NCBI GenBank assembly: GCA_014871385.1
Contig: CM026433.1
Span: forward strand, 15,069,985-15,133,984
Direction of reading: 5' to 3'
DNA from: Ceratodon purpureus
Lineage: Eukaryota > Streptophyta > Bryopsida > Pseudoditrichales > Ditrichaceae
DNA length: 64,000 nt
Part shown: positions 47,772 to 63,060 of the stretch, in pieces
Position numbering within the stretch: the first letter of the stretch is position 1
How the letters are laid out: every line of letters begins with the position of its first letter
The notes under the pieces: model-generated
The model's database searches: none
What the model was told of the DNA's origin: nothing
The model's input: the letters and a program-made list of their open reading frames with translations, nothing else
Made by a program: the position numbers and the translations under genes

Positions 47772-50700
47772 CATCGCCTGAGCCCCGACGGGACGGGGTC
47801 ACCCGGTCGTAAACCCCAAGTTTGCAAACTCCACCTTCCTTTGAAGAGGGGCTGTTTTGAGGCAGTTTTGATGAAAAATACCCTAAGAACTTTAGGGGTT
47901 AAGTGACTTGAGGTGATAGGAGAACCAGGGTATGACGTATATTTACACTATCTTAATCCCCTTAGTCAAGTTTTCCTTTACGAAATGAACATACCTCCGT
48001 CGTGGAACCTCTCCGACACAGAGCCTCCCGCGTTTTTGGGCGGAATTCCCGCCTTGTCACAAAACTTGCCACGCCTCAAAAACCCAGGCAAGCTTTTCTG
48101 TAAGGTCAGCTTCTCGTGGAAAATGTCGAATGGTTGTAGCCTAGAGAACTCGAGTCCGATTCCCTCCAGCAACTTACGAGGACCAAGGATATGTCTTCTA
48201 CGAGATGGAGAACTTTGGGAATTTGAGCAGGTTTGGGCAGTTTTGGGCAGAATTTGCTGCATTCACAGTGGATGCGAGCTTGCCCAAAGTTTGGCTGAAA
48301 TCTTTAAAACGCTCCAAGTCATGAATCGTGAGTCCAAATGTTGATTTTTTTGGCTCTATGGAAAGCTACCGTCCACATCTACCACCAAAAAAAGTCTCAT
48401 AAAAAACTTAAAAATATAACGCACCCACAGTGGCCTGACTAGAATTGTAAAGAGCCATTTTGGCTCTCTTAGAACTTTAGGGGTTAAAGAACCTTCACTT
48501 AAAAAACCTTCACTTAAAAAACCTTCATTCAACCGCTTTATAATTATTAGTAAATGAACCAAATCCCACATGTGATAGTGGATCTCTTACGTAATGATTT
48601 GTTTCTTAGTCACTTCCCTATTGAGTAAACATGCACTTTAAAGTTGGTGGTTTGAGTTTACTCATGAAGAAAAACTAGGAACATCAAAGTTTGTACATAG
48701 AGGATCAGAGGACTAAGAACGGAGTTCATATTACTTTTCATTACGAAATTGTTTATAAAATTGATAAATATAATTTACGTTTTTTCAAAAAAATACAATT
48801 TCCATAAAAATCTATTTTTGAGTGTAATAAAATATTGTTTTAAGTTCAAAACTATCAAAAATCGATCAAATACTTTATTTAATAGTTTGAACTTCAAAGA
48901 AAATTATTTTTGATGACCAAAAAACAAAACCTATACTCATTGAGAGTCAAATTTCCCTTTTTTTCCAATCTATTAGCTACTCTCTCAACATTGCACACTT
49001 CTTAAAGTTTGAAATTCACATTTCAACACTTCTAAAACATTGAACCATACAATTTATTTTTTCAAACAATGGATTGTTCTTGTCTTATAAAGATCTAAAT
49101 GTCCGTTACACATCTATATATCAATACTGCAATTTCTCCAACTCTAATTCTGTAGTGGAATGAGTGGCTTGCAACATGGTTGCAACAAAGTGGCCATCCT
49201 CACAAGAATACTCTAGGTCCTAGTCATTCATATCTTGTTATAGATACTCTTTAGAGTTGATCCACAGTTGAAATGTGAGGGTGATGTAAGATTGAGATTA
49301 TGTTGTTTGAATATATTTCCTTGTGGCAAGCACTTGAACAAATTCGGTTTAGTATAAATTTGAAACATTTGTCAAGAAGCGATAATAGACAATTTGAATT
49401 ATCAATTGTTGAATGGAATTATTCATTCTTGTTCCGTAACAAGTCTACTTGTTTGATACTAAATTAAAATGGACATTAAGAAGAACCCAGTAGTGCGAGA
49501 ATATCATAAAACTATAAAGGCCCATAAGCCGTGTAGTAAACTACCATTGAAAATATTCAAAATGTGACCAAAATCCAATTTTAGAAGATTAGTGTTTGTC
49601 AATCAGTGTCTTGCGTATTCTTTATTTTGGAATAGAAAGGTGGCTTAACCTAAAATGAACCTATGTAACCTTTGCCGGGTTTGAAAGATTCCCCACTTTG
49701 AAAATTTGTAGAATAATATCTCTGTAGGATAAAGTACAAAATCATTTTCCCTCTTCATGATTTCTGTTTTCCTTGATTGAAAAAATAAGTCCAAAAATAT
49801 ACTTCTATTTGTAATATGCAAATTTCCTTCTAGTCATTGTTTTTGGTATTTATATGCTAGTTTCTAAGGTTACTCCTTGTCCAAGTAGTTCCTCTTGCAA
49901 GGCTTAGTCAACATTAGTGTTTTTGTAGGTCGCAAAATTTAGCCAAAAGGAAAAATAAAAATAGTAATTGATTACATCTGGCTCCAAAGTCCTAAAATCA
50001 CTAATTGGTCAAAGCCAGAAGTTACCCATGGGTGGAGCCATCATTCCTACAATAAGCTGGCCTTGTCACCCACTTTTAAGGCATCCACTTACATAATACT
50101 ACATAATGCCCGAAATTGGTGAAAAAGAAAACAAAGATCACCAAAGGACTTCTCCAGAATTTTTTTTAATGAAGCCAAAAATTCTCTCCCAATGTATTCT
50201 TTGTGGCTACCCTAGCACCAAACCTAAAATCCTAGGATTTACACTGGTTAGCATTGTGTTTGGAATATTACTTGCTACCGGTGCTGACAACGGTGGGTAA
50301 TCTAAGAATAAATTATTCCCCAAACAGCTGGGCATGGATTGCTTTGTCTTACATGCAAATCAACCACACTCCAAAGCAATTATGGTAGTAGCAACTATTT
50401 TCGGACACTTAAGGAATTCACTATACTTGTGGAGGTGGAATGAGTGGCTTCCTATTTTACAGTGATTAACAATAAGAAAAAACAAAGTTTCCCCATTTTT
50501 AGGATATTTATAAGCACTTACAATAATAACTACTAATTTTAGAAGTGACCAATATAGGTTGACCTGTATCCAGACACCCTTTTGCATGTACGCATAAGAA
50601 ACATTATAGGTAATTATAGGGTGATCAAATCTCCATTGCAGCAAGAATCTGGGGTGTCTGCCTTTAGGGGGGGGTCCGCCTTTAGGTGCTTACACCATAC

Positions 50701-51054
50701 TCCTAGTTGCCATGGAACCCCCTCAGTTAACTGATCACCAGGACCACGGGCAATTAAATATCAGACCAATTCCACACCACAGTGAGCACAAATTCCTCAT
50801 CAATAAACTTATGTTCTGTTTCCATGGTCCAGCACTGATTACAAAAAATTCTGTAGAAATCCAATTTTGGTTCCAGAATAAGTTTTAGTTTTCATTCTGA
50901 GTTTGATTCAATTCCTAAAAGTTCCTCGATGGAGGCATAAATTGTAATATTATGTGCATGGCAAATGAGTTGGAAATTGTCTTGTTCGTCTCGAGTTCTG
51001 TGTACATTCCTTTGTTGGCTTCGCTGATGCCAGATCAGGCTTAGCAGCGTCCTT
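47772..51054. other. Gene-poor AT-rich DNA with a small tandem repeat
   Basis: No supported gene in about 3.3 kb. Three 15-bp units of the type AACCTTCACTTAAAA stand in tandem at 48490-48534. The 143-codon ORF at 47913-48344 has no family features and lacks the GC skew of the coding exons in this window. Confidence 0.45.
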
Positions 51055-51203
51055 ACTAGTGTTGGACTGTTATGGCATCTTCTACAGTGAAATCTTGGAC
51101 AGTGGTTCATTCTAGATACCCGTGGACCTCAAACGGGTATTTAGAAAGAACCACTGTCCAAGATTTCACTGTAGAAAGATGCCATAACAGTCCAACACTG
51201 GTA
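51055..51203. repeat. Near-perfect long hairpin (about 68-bp arms, about 11-nt loop)
   Basis: The left arm begins TACTAGTGTTGGACTGTTAT and ends ATACCCGT at 51123; the right arm begins ACGGGTAT and ends CCAACACTGGTA at 51203. I count about four mismatches and one single-base bulge. The transcript of either strand would fold into a stem longer and more perfect than most conserved plant miRNA precursors. It may be a young miRNA or siRNA locus or a small foldback element. No ORF. Confidence 0.75.
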
Positions 51204-51897
51204 CTTACCGAGTGACCGATTCTCTTTCCGGTTTTTTTACTCTTTACTTTTTATATACTTTTTGAAGAAAAATACTTTATGAATAAGGGGAAAGGCAATC
51301 CAACCACACATGGATTTTCACATAGAAATATTTTTTTTAATTTTTAATTTCTCAAAAGCTTAGTCGAAGGAAATGATTTGACTTTGATTTTAACCCCTAA
51401 ATTTCCTTGTGTTTTTGAGAGCTTGAATCCTCAAAACTGCGATTTTTTACCACTATGCCCTCCCGAGGATATGAATCAAATTTTTAAACTGTTTTTGGAA
51501 TTCCAACCGTAAGATCTTGTACCCAACCCTACTTGGAAGAACTGATCCAAATTTCAACCGTTGGATGTTTTTCATTAGTGAGATCGTAGTGTTCAAAGTT
51601 TCAGCAGATTTTTTTTGGGCCTTGGCCGAGAGGCATGGTGCAAATGGGCCAAAGGGAGACTTGATGATTATTACTTCAAACATTTTGGTTACATTTTTTT
51701 CCATGTAGCTAACTAGGTTAGGTATGCTCATGCAAAATTTTAGGCAAAAAAAATGCTTTTTAGACCTTCATAAAAATTATATTCTATAAGTAGGTATAAA
51801 ATTGACATAATAGTAAAACATGCATTACAAAAACAATTTGTGAGCTTAAGAAAAAGTGAATGGTGAGTAGGTACCTTTATAAATTTGTGATTTTTGG

Positions 51898-51944
<47 letters not shown>

Positions 51945-52799
51945 AAAATTAAAAAATCTCAAATTTTGACAAATTTTTAAAGGAAAAATTCAAAAATTAC
52001 TAAAAACTGTGAAGGTTGTCTTTGTAAGTTTTGGAGGCTGCCCTTTTAAAATTAGTAAACTTTTTGACTTGGGTCACTATGGAATTTGAGTAGTGATTTG
52101 GTTATGAACATATTTCAATTTTTGTTTTTTTAAAAAGACCTAATTTTAGACTGCCTGTTTTGGACTTGAAACCTAAAATTTATAAATGAAGGTTCTAAAA
52201 TTAAAATTTGGCTTCAAAACTTTTACTACATAGACCTTATCATAAAGGGAGCATCCAGCAAAAATCTTGAAAAAAAATATTACTTTTAACCTCCCCATCT
52301 AGGCTGCCCGAATTTGCAAAAACCCATTTTGGGTTTTAAGGATAGTTAGGGGTTAAAAGGGGTTAAGAAAACATAAGCCGAGAGTGGAACTTGGAGGGAC
52401 TCCGCAAGTGTGTACGTTTTGAGGATGGAATGCTTTTGATTGATTCCCTCTTTGATGAATGCCCTGCCAAGTTCTGCTTCAACTTGTACAGTTGAGACGC
52501 TGATTGTGAGTTTGCTCAACAATCGAGGAAATTAAAAAGGGTCAGGTGGATCCTAATTGCTTTCGGGGAGGTGCGATTTGTCTTTACTTTCCCTCGAGAC
52601 TTCTTCTCCCTTCCAGAATCCAACTTACATGACCTCATTCCATTCTTTTCTTCCTTTTCTTTATCCAAGTGTTATAGTACTTCTTTGGCATTGGTTCCAT
52701 GTTCCAATCAGCTGAGGTGGAGCATACCGTCCCCGTCGTCGTGAATGCACTTGTCTCAAACTCGCTAATTATAATTTTAGTTACATTAGTACTTCCTTG
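51204..52799. other. Gene-poor DNA containing a 45-base poly-A tract
   Basis: A run of 45 A residues stands at 51898-51942. No LINE, SINE or processed-gene sequence is recognisable to its left on the plus strand, so it is best called a homopolymer. No gene seen. Confidence 0.5.
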
Positions 52800-53339
52800 T
52801 TAACCCTTTAACGTCCCGACTCATCACTGTTTTCAAAGATTTGTTATAAAATGGTTGATGAAAATAGAAAATGGATTTGATGTACAAAACAAAGTTGTAG
52901 ATGTCAATGTGAAGATAACATCTGTACAGTTGGATTCATCATATTTATTGATAATATTTTTAAAGTGATTTTGTAAGGTTTTCTTTTGTAATTCAATTAA
53001 AAATCCAAAATCAACACTAAAATTTTAAAAATATTGTAATGAGATTGGAATAACATGCATTACAAGATGGTATAGTTTCCATTATTTGATTCTACTTATT
53101 ATGAAAAATTAAGTAGTGTCTCTCTTTTTGAACTAAGATTGAAACTTGACATAAATCACTTTTGTAATCTTTCAAAAATTCACATTATCTTATTCTGAAA
53201 ATCCAAACCATACAAATGGTATAAAACTAGCACAAGAATTGGACAAAAAATAGAAATGGATGAAAAAACATCTGGCATGACAGAAAACGATCTGCTGAAA
53301 TTCATCCGGAATCTGGACGCCGGCGCGCTAAAGGGTTAA
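52800..53339. mobile_element. TTAA-flanked MITE with CCCTTT ends (piggyBac-like)
   Basis: A 540-bp segment that starts TTAACCCTTTAACGTCCCGA and ends, read inverted, TTAACCCTTTAGCGCGCCGG. TTAA stands at both ends as the expected target duplication, with 17-bp inverted repeats matching at about 13 positions. TTAA target sites with CCC-starting ends are the mark of piggyBac-type elements. There is no coding capacity, so it is non-autonomous. The family assignment rests on ends only. Confidence 0.55.
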
Positions 53340-54928
53340 GTGGAATATTATCAATATGTTGGTAGGTGATTGGTGGATGTGAATGTGTAAAATTGAGTTA
53401 ATATACTAAAAATATATAGAGGATCTACTAAGATGTATTTCACTCATTAATACATCATTATTAAAATGATTAAAAATTAAAATTAAAGACTCTAAAAGGT
53501 TTCACAAATAAGATTTATAAAGGTATGAAATACTAGTTTTACTTTTAATTCCATCCTTGGGAATAAATTTTTTAGAATGAGTTTCAAATCATCATAAACT
53601 GATTATTTTAATTTTCCTAATCAAAGTCAAAGAAAATAGGTCAATCCCAACTAATTCCAAATTACATGAAAAAGCACCTTGCCAAACATCCTCCGGAGCA
53701 GACTGTTGAAATGTAGGAAAGGACGGAACCTGGGAGCGGACATAACAAGAGCGAGGGATATTGGGAGCTGGGATGCCTATTGACTCACTCCAGTACAGCC
53801 CCGGCACAGCTCCCGAAGCGGCCAGGATGCCCTTTTGCCGATCTGCTTTGCGGGATGTTGTCCTGGCGCTCCGTCGCCCTCGTCGCCATGCCAATGCGAC
53901 GCCCCCAGTCAATCCTGCAGGAATCTGGTCGTCAACTCGCATGCGACCCGGCATTCTGAGATACTGTCAAACTGACTGCCACTAGTAACTACTACTCACA
54001 TGATATCGATCCATCCGCAATCAGCAGATGCTCTGCAGCTCATCGTGACCACCCCTTTCTCGAATACGGGACGAAATCGCCTTTGCAAATTATGTCATCC
54101 ATGATTCCTGCCGCTTCCGGGACGGGAAGGACCAGCCTGGTGGTTCTTTCCTGAGCATCTGACTTAATGAACTGTACGTGGCACTGGACTTGTTCATTGT
54201 CATGGAGAATTAGTCCATGTTCAGATGCTCAATAGAGCTTATTTATGTGCGTATCTCGCATCATTCTTTGTTCGGTTGTCTAGCACTGGAACCCCTCTCG
54301 AGGTACTTGACGTTCGGATAGTTGAGCTGGTGCAGCAGTCTGTCCTGCCAAGGTAAGACAACCGAGAGAGAGGGTGTTGTTAGAGACTCCCGGATGCAGG
54401 ATGCAGTTCAGAGTTTGGTTAATTGCAGCACTCATTAAGTCGTTGATGTTTGTACTGGCGTATGTACTTTGAGGTATAATCATCAGAGAGGTCAAATAGT
54501 ATGCTTGTACCTCGACGCTGGCTGTTTACGTTATTTATATTGCTATTCCGCTTTCTGCCAGGAGTCTCCTCTTGAGCTCCGCTTAGATAGCACTGCAATG
54601 TTTTTTAGAAAGCTAATTTATGTAATCTTGAAGTAGGTCCAGGATGTTTGCATCCCAGGGCGTCTGAGAATTCTTAAACGTTCATGCTACGTACACTTGC
54701 AAGTCTTCGTGTAAAAGTTGTGTGACCGATAAAACTTGTTTCCAGTTCCAAATTGCAGGTTTCAGTGTTGTACCTTTTTCATTCTGCTATCCTCCCTGTG
54801 CGAAAAAAACGCAAGTAATTAGTACTGACAAGCATGCAATGGAATGTGGTTATGCAGGAATGAATCTCGTCTGAGAATTTCGGAACTTGGTATCTAAATT
54901 GAGGTGGGAGGGACCAAGGTGGGCAGCC
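53340..54928. other. Upstream region of ent-kaurene oxidase, GC-richer from 53690
   Basis: AT-rich to about 53680, then mixed to GC-rich up to the oxidase start codon. It probably contains the promoter and a leader. A 120-codon minus-strand ORF at 53592-53954 is Arg- and Ala-rich and looks like a by-product of GC content. Confidence 0.4.
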
Positions 54929-57498
54929 ATGGCAAAACTGCTGGCAACACAATTGCTCCAGCAATGGAAGGAGGCCTTGAAGACTATGCCCCCAGGGCTA
55001 ACGCAAGCGGCAAAGATACTGGTGGGGGAGGAGATTACCTCCAACAAAGTGCTCATCACCATCACCCTTGCTTGGGTGCTCTTCCTCGTCGCCCGAGTTT
55101 GCTTCGGAACCAGGAAAAATCTCCCCCCAGGTACTCACAGGTTTCGTGACGAAATGATCTCGACCACCCCTGTTGCATCATATTCGATTCTAAAACAGCT
55201 AGCTAGAGCCACAACCTGGGAAAATTGAAATCAATATCCTTGTGATTCTTCTCCTGTGCAGCTATTCCTGGGGGACTGCCTGTGCTTGGCAACCTGTTGC
55301 AACTGACTGAGAAGAAGCCGCACCGCACATTCACAGCATGGGCTCAGAAACACGGACCTATTTTCACCATTAAAGTTGGTGCCATCACTCAAGTTGTTAT
55401 CAACAACTCCGAAATCGCCAAGGAGGTACTGCTCAACCTGGACTTTCAAACCATATGATAGACGATGACAGAAAAATACCGAATCTTTGTGAATATAATT
55501 GTTACCACCATCTCCGAAATCGCCAATGCAGGTTGCCGAAAATTGGTTAACGCATTGTGTCTCTGGTTGAATTGTGTTCCATCAACATTGAGCTTGTGAT
55601 TGCTGTGAATAGGCAATGGTGACGAAATATGCATCCATATCGCAGCGGAAGATGCCCATGGCATTGCAAGTCTTGACCAGGGACAAAACCATGGTGGCCA
55701 TGTCCGATTACGGGGACGAGCATCGCATGCTCAAGAAACTCGTGATGACGAACCTCCTAGGACTCAACACGCAGGTATCGTCAATTATACAATCTTCACC
55801 AATGCCTACAATTCTACTTAACGTTCCTTAGCATTTGTAGCAAAATGCAATGACGACCGCTATTCAACGCATTAAGAAGGCATGACCATCGTCTGCAGAA
55901 CAAGAACCGATCCTTGCGTGAGGAAGCACTAGTTGGCATGGTGGATGGAGTGCTCACGGAATTGAAGGGCTATCCCGAGTCGACTGGAGTGGTGAATGTT
56001 CGTGATTACATCCAGCGAGCACTCTTCCCCTTCGCAATGATCCAGGTAATCGATCAAAAGCCCTGCAGACATACTTCTGCATCTCGTGGAAAAAACAATT
56101 GTACCAATATGCACAAGAATGCTCACAGGCTCTGATACTAACACGAAGAATCTGTGCAGGTGTGGGGCTATGTGCCTGACCAGCTCGACGTGCCTGAGCT
56201 GGGCACGAGATTGTCGACATGGGACATGTTCGACGCCCTCGTGGTCGCGCCACTACGCGCAGTCATCAACGTCGATTGGCGTGACTTCTTCCCCGCACTC
56301 AAGTGGATCCCCAACCCAAGCGTCGAGGGCGAGGTCCGGGGCGTGGATTTCACGCGCAATGCCATCATGAGCGCGCTCATTCGAGAGCAGCGGAAGCGGC
56401 TCGCAAACCTCGAGGTCACACACAACCTAATTCTCCCCTGCTTGCAATTTTGGGTCCGAATGCAAATCTAAGGCTGCACTTCCGGGTACGAATGCAAACG
56501 AGAGCGATTCTCTCGCAATGTGAGGGTGATCTCTGACATCTAGTTGGAAACGATGACCACTGCAGGGGCCGCCAAGGTTCTACGCAGACATCCTGTTGAC
56601 GGAAGCAACGCACCTGACGGAGAAGCAGCTGGTGATGTCGCTGTGGGAGCCCATCATCGAATCCAGCGACACCACACTCGTGACCTCAGAATGGGCGATG
56701 TACGAGCTCGCTAAGAACCCCGAATGCCAGGATCGCCTCTACAAGGAGATCGTGAGCGTCGTCGGAACAGATCGCATGGTGACGGAAGACGACCTGCCGA
56801 ACATGCCCTACTTGAAAGCTGTGATCAAGGAGACGTTGCGGCAGTACCCACCGGTGCCTCTGGTGCCTTCTCGCTTGGTTGAGGAAGACATCACCCTCGG
56901 CGGCTACGACATCCCTAAGGGCTACGAGGTTTGCAACTCGACCACCCTCTTCTGGAAAAATGTTGGATAGTCGATGAAGCTTCTGGATCAGAGCTTGATG
57001 AAAATTGATGTGATGCTCGTGGGATTTGGTTTCAGATCCTCGTAAACCTGTTCGCCATAGCTAAGGACCCCGCTGTGTGGAGCAACCCAGACAAATGGGA
57101 CCCGGAGCGCGTCCTGGGCGACAACACCTTGGACATGGGGTTCAAGAACTTCAACCTCATGCCCTTCGGGGCCGGGAAGAGAATGTGCGCCGGCATCAGC
57201 CAGGTACCTAATCCATATCACCTGTACCAACTCTTAATCTCACAGCAACGCTTCAAAAATGAAATTTGACGGCGTGATGGTATTCGAAAAGACACTTATG
57301 TGAATTGGTTGCCTGCAGGCGATGTTCATCATCCCCATGAACCTGGCGGCGTTGGTGCAACACTGCGAGTGGCGCCTGTCGCCCCAGGAGATCGACAACA
57401 TGAACAAGAAGATCGAGGACGTCATCTACTTGACCACACACAAGCTCAAGGCGCTCACCTGCGTCGCCACTCCCAGAGTTGCCCACAGATTGCCCTGA
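54929..57498 (+). CDS. KO: ent-Kaurene oxidase, cytochrome P450 family CYP701
   Basis: This enzyme oxidises ent-kaurene in three steps to ent-kaurenoic acid, the gateway to gibberellin-type diterpenes. Eight exons join in phase to 546 residues: 54929-55130, 55262-55425, 55613-55774, 55899-56045, 56160-56414, 56566-56928, 57036-57203 and 57319-57498. A hydrophobic anchor (VLITITLAWVLFLVARVCF, about residues 37-55) precedes the hinge NLPPAIPGGLPVLGNL. MVAMSDYGDEHRMLKKLV, VDWRDFFPALKWIPN, the I-helix WEPIIESSDTTLVTSEW, the ExxR helix KETLRQYPPVPLVPSRL, the PERF region WDPERVL and the heme loop FGAGKRMCAG are all present and match plant CYP701A sequences. The VDWRDFFPALKWIPN match is specific for kaurene oxidase rather than generic P450. 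Intact; ER membrane (or plastid envelope, as for the Arabidopsis enzyme) by family. Confidence 0.95.
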
Positions 57499-58011
57499 AC
57501 GCTCTTCAATGCATTAATTCTAGTGCCAACCCATTGTATGTATCTCAGATTCCAGAACGTAGTTGGTCTAGTAGGGGCAAGTAAGTTAGGCAGTCGATTC
57601 AACGTGAGGCCAATCAAGTTAGTGTAGCATAATCGAGCTCTGGAAACATCCGCACATATCCAATATTGTATGTAGCGAATGTGTCTGTACAGGCAGCAAC
57701 ATCCTTCTTCAAGCATAATTTTGATTCTACCATCAATCGTACTTTCAGTATGTTTCGACAATTTAAGAGGTTGTGAAGATGTGGCACATGAATTTTCTGA
57801 CTTGTAGCGGTGAATTTTGGAAGTGGAGATTTTATTTGTATCAAATGTTTAGATCATATTTCAGAACCAAATACATAGTCAGTTCATTTACAGCTACTTC
57901 AAGTGTGCTTTGAACAGAGTTTCTACTTCAGGAGAGTAACACAACTTGGTACCTCTTCCATACTGATTGTGAATATCAATCAATGCTATCTATTGCAAAT
58001 GGAATTCGCAT
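57499..58011. other. Convergent intergenic region
   Basis: About 510 bp between the convergent ends of the oxidase and beta-glucosidase genes. It should hold both 3' UTRs; no other feature seen. Confidence 0.5.
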
Positions 58012-60524
<2,513 letters not shown>

Positions 60525-61581
60525 TTCTACTGAAACACACAATATATCTTTGAAATATATATCACTCTCAGACATATATAAGACTTAAAAAGCACACTTC
60601 AAAATATAACCAGGGTCTACACACTGCTTCCTTATGTAAGTGATACAAAATTAAAAGTCATTCCAAAAAGCCTTATACTTAAAAATAAAAATAAACTTTT
60701 ACATGAAACTACAGTTCCTTCTATATGAAAGTGTTGATATCCTTCTCATCATGATCGTGGATAATCTTTCAGGAGTCGAAATGCCTGTTAGTGTGTTCGG
60801 AGGCTGGACCTGCGAAGGTTGTGATAATGAACATTGCAATCAAAAGAACAGTACATCGTTCAAGGTTTCAGAACGCCAGTGAGACAAGAACCTGAAATGT
60901 GGACACTGCCACTCTCCTTTCATTTGCTTTAATATGTTTCTTGTTACCGAAGAAAAATTTAAGTAGTACTCCTTGATAGATACAGACGCCTTCCGGTCGA
61001 TATTTCATGACTTATTACAGGAATTCACGATATCCATTCGTTGGAAAACAGATTGTGTAAGAGCGAGAAAGGACTGTTGCACTCAATAAAAAAAAGCAGA
61101 CACTCCAAGATTACAGGGTGGCAAGAGGGATGCTCTTGCCCTCTAGCTAAGAATTAATTAGCTGACAGATCAACAATTAACAGAGCAACGGCAGCTTAAA
61201 CGGTCATAAATTTCTAATTAGTAATCCAGTTGCATCAGTGTATGCGGCACACATGTAGGGAGTGGGAGAGGCTCAAAACAAAGGTTATACCAAGGCAATT
61301 CTTCATTCTCAAGTTGATGTACAAGAGCTTGGTTCAGCTGCGGAATTACAGTAACTCCTACTCCTAAGCAAGATATGGAACCAAAATTGATGATCCCATC
61401 TGGATTGCGAAGCATTGACTTCTGAGAGCGAGCAGCTCTTACTGGTCGTTGAGACCAGCCCCAAAATTAACGTACCCTAACTACGGAATTCTGAGAGAAA
61501 GTCCAAACGCAAAAATTTCCTAGACTAACTTCTTACCATCCTCAAACTTCAATGTACAGACAAATATGCGCATGATCAGGA
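60525..61581. other. Intergenic: beta-glucosidase upstream and ASF1 3' region
   Basis: About 1 kb. A 33-codon Cys-containing ORF (60781-60882, plus) is too short to support. Nothing else recognised. Confidence 0.45.
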
Positions 61582-62531
61582 CTAACAGACTTCTTGCAAC
61601 GGTCGGGCGTTCTCGATGCTCATGAAGTCCATTGCGGGTAGACGGGGAACACGAATCTCTGGCTCAGCCTCGTGTTCAGATTCTGACATCATCTCAGCCT
61701 CGGGAATCAACTCGGGCTCAATGTGCTTCGGTGCGGGTGCAGGGGATGTGAACACAATTGGAAACTTAGTCACACGGGGCTTCTCGGCCAGGATGTTCCT
61801 CTGCACCTTGTCGATGACAACCCTGGCAGGGGGCTCATCACGCATAGCCTCCTCCACATACTCGTTGCTCACATAGTAGCCGACCCTGAGGAACTCCTGA
61901 GCTTGGTAAGAGCAGGTCAGCAGGAGAACTGTCACCCCAATGATATCGTCTTCAGGGATCTGCGATAGTTGCGGAGGATCCGCCTGCAACGACATAACAG
62001 TGCGTTTCAGAAAAAGGATCACAACATCGAACATCAAAGCTTTTCCATATTTAGATCCATTCCTCATAAGGACTGATACACCGTATGCCAATGAATTAAG
62101 TTCCAATATCCCTAAACTGCTCATTTAATATCCCAACGGCTCTCCTGCAAAGGTACCCGTAAGCGATTCAAACCCAAAACGAAACGTACCTGAAAGACAA
62201 ATCTGTAGTTCCCGACATTGACAGGACCAACAAGCACACTCTCCAATATCTGGTCATACTTCTCGTCCTCCGCTGATCCAACATAGATCAGCTTCCACTC
62301 CAGATCTGCAACAAACGGAACGGACATATTAGCCTCAACCCAAAAATACCGCCCTAAACTTCACCCTAACCAAAATCAGCACACAATCACCACCAAAACA
62401 GAGCCTATCCTGACCAACTCACCGTGCTCAAGCGGAACAAGGCACTCGTACGAAATCTCGAACTGGAAAGGGTTCTTGAACATGGACGGGTTGTCGAGCA
62501 CCGCAACATTGGTCACATTCACAGCCGACAT
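61582..62531 (-). CDS. ASF1: Histone chaperone ASF1
   Basis: ASF1 binds histone H3-H4 dimers and hands them to CAF-1 or HIRA for nucleosome assembly in replication and transcription. Three exons join in phase to 208 residues: 62531-62423, 62305-62190 and 61983-61582. The conserved core reads [98 protein letters not shown] and VGYYVSNEY, virtually the family consensus over about 155 residues. The last 50 residues are Pro/Glu-rich, as usual for plant ASF1 tails, ending at TAG 61582. Intact. Confidence 0.96.
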
Positions 62532-63060
62532 GGTGATAAAGCAGAAACTCCAACAAAAAACTACGTCTCACTCTATAACCTCCCAGAGACTGAATACTGA
62601 ACGGGAGAAGCCGAGTGAGTGCTCAACGCGCAGCTACAAAGGTAACCTATCCAACAAAACCGATCACGAAGCTAGAGCTCAATCGACGATACCAGAATTC
62701 TATGCAGAGTGCGCGGAGGTGAGAGAGAGAGAGCGAACTGAAGCTTGAATTGCGAGTGTGAGATCGTTCGCGCCATTGCTCCCTTTTGAAGGCGACTTCA
62801 GACCGCGGGAAACGGATCCATTCGGTTACCCGGTGAGTCCCCGTTGGCAGAGGGGAGTGCTGACATGGACTGTGATGTGGAGGCGGGTATGTCAGTGGTA
62901 TTGGAGGTGTTTTGGACGGTATCTGACGGGTATTAGAGGGGTAGGGGGAGGGAGGCGCGGGAGCGAGGTCGCGGGAAGGGAAGTGATTTGAACGGAAGGG
63001 GGTGGGGAACGCAGCGAGGAGCGCGGGAAGGGGCTGACGTGGCTGGAACGGGCAAGATTG
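62532..63060 (-). promoter_or_regulatory. ASF1 upstream region, purine-rich
   Basis: GC-rich DNA directly upstream of the ASF1 start, with a GAGAGAGAGAGAG run near 62720 on the plus strand (CT repeats on the gene strand), a common plant core-promoter or leader feature. Composition falls back to AT-rich after about 63070. Confidence 0.4.

Noticed and set aside
51898-51942. 45-base poly-A as the tail of a LINE, SINE or processed pseudogene
   Set aside because: No retroposed coding or SINE-like sequence and no target-site duplication could be seen beside it.
53592-53954. 120-codon minus-strand ORF upstream of ent-kaurene oxidase
   Set aside because: GC-rich frame with no recognisable domain and an opposite-strand ORF of similar length over the same bases.
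60781-60882. 33-codon ORF containing CEGCDNEHC
   Set aside because: Too short, no signal peptide, and the cysteine spacing alone is not enough to call a peptide gene.
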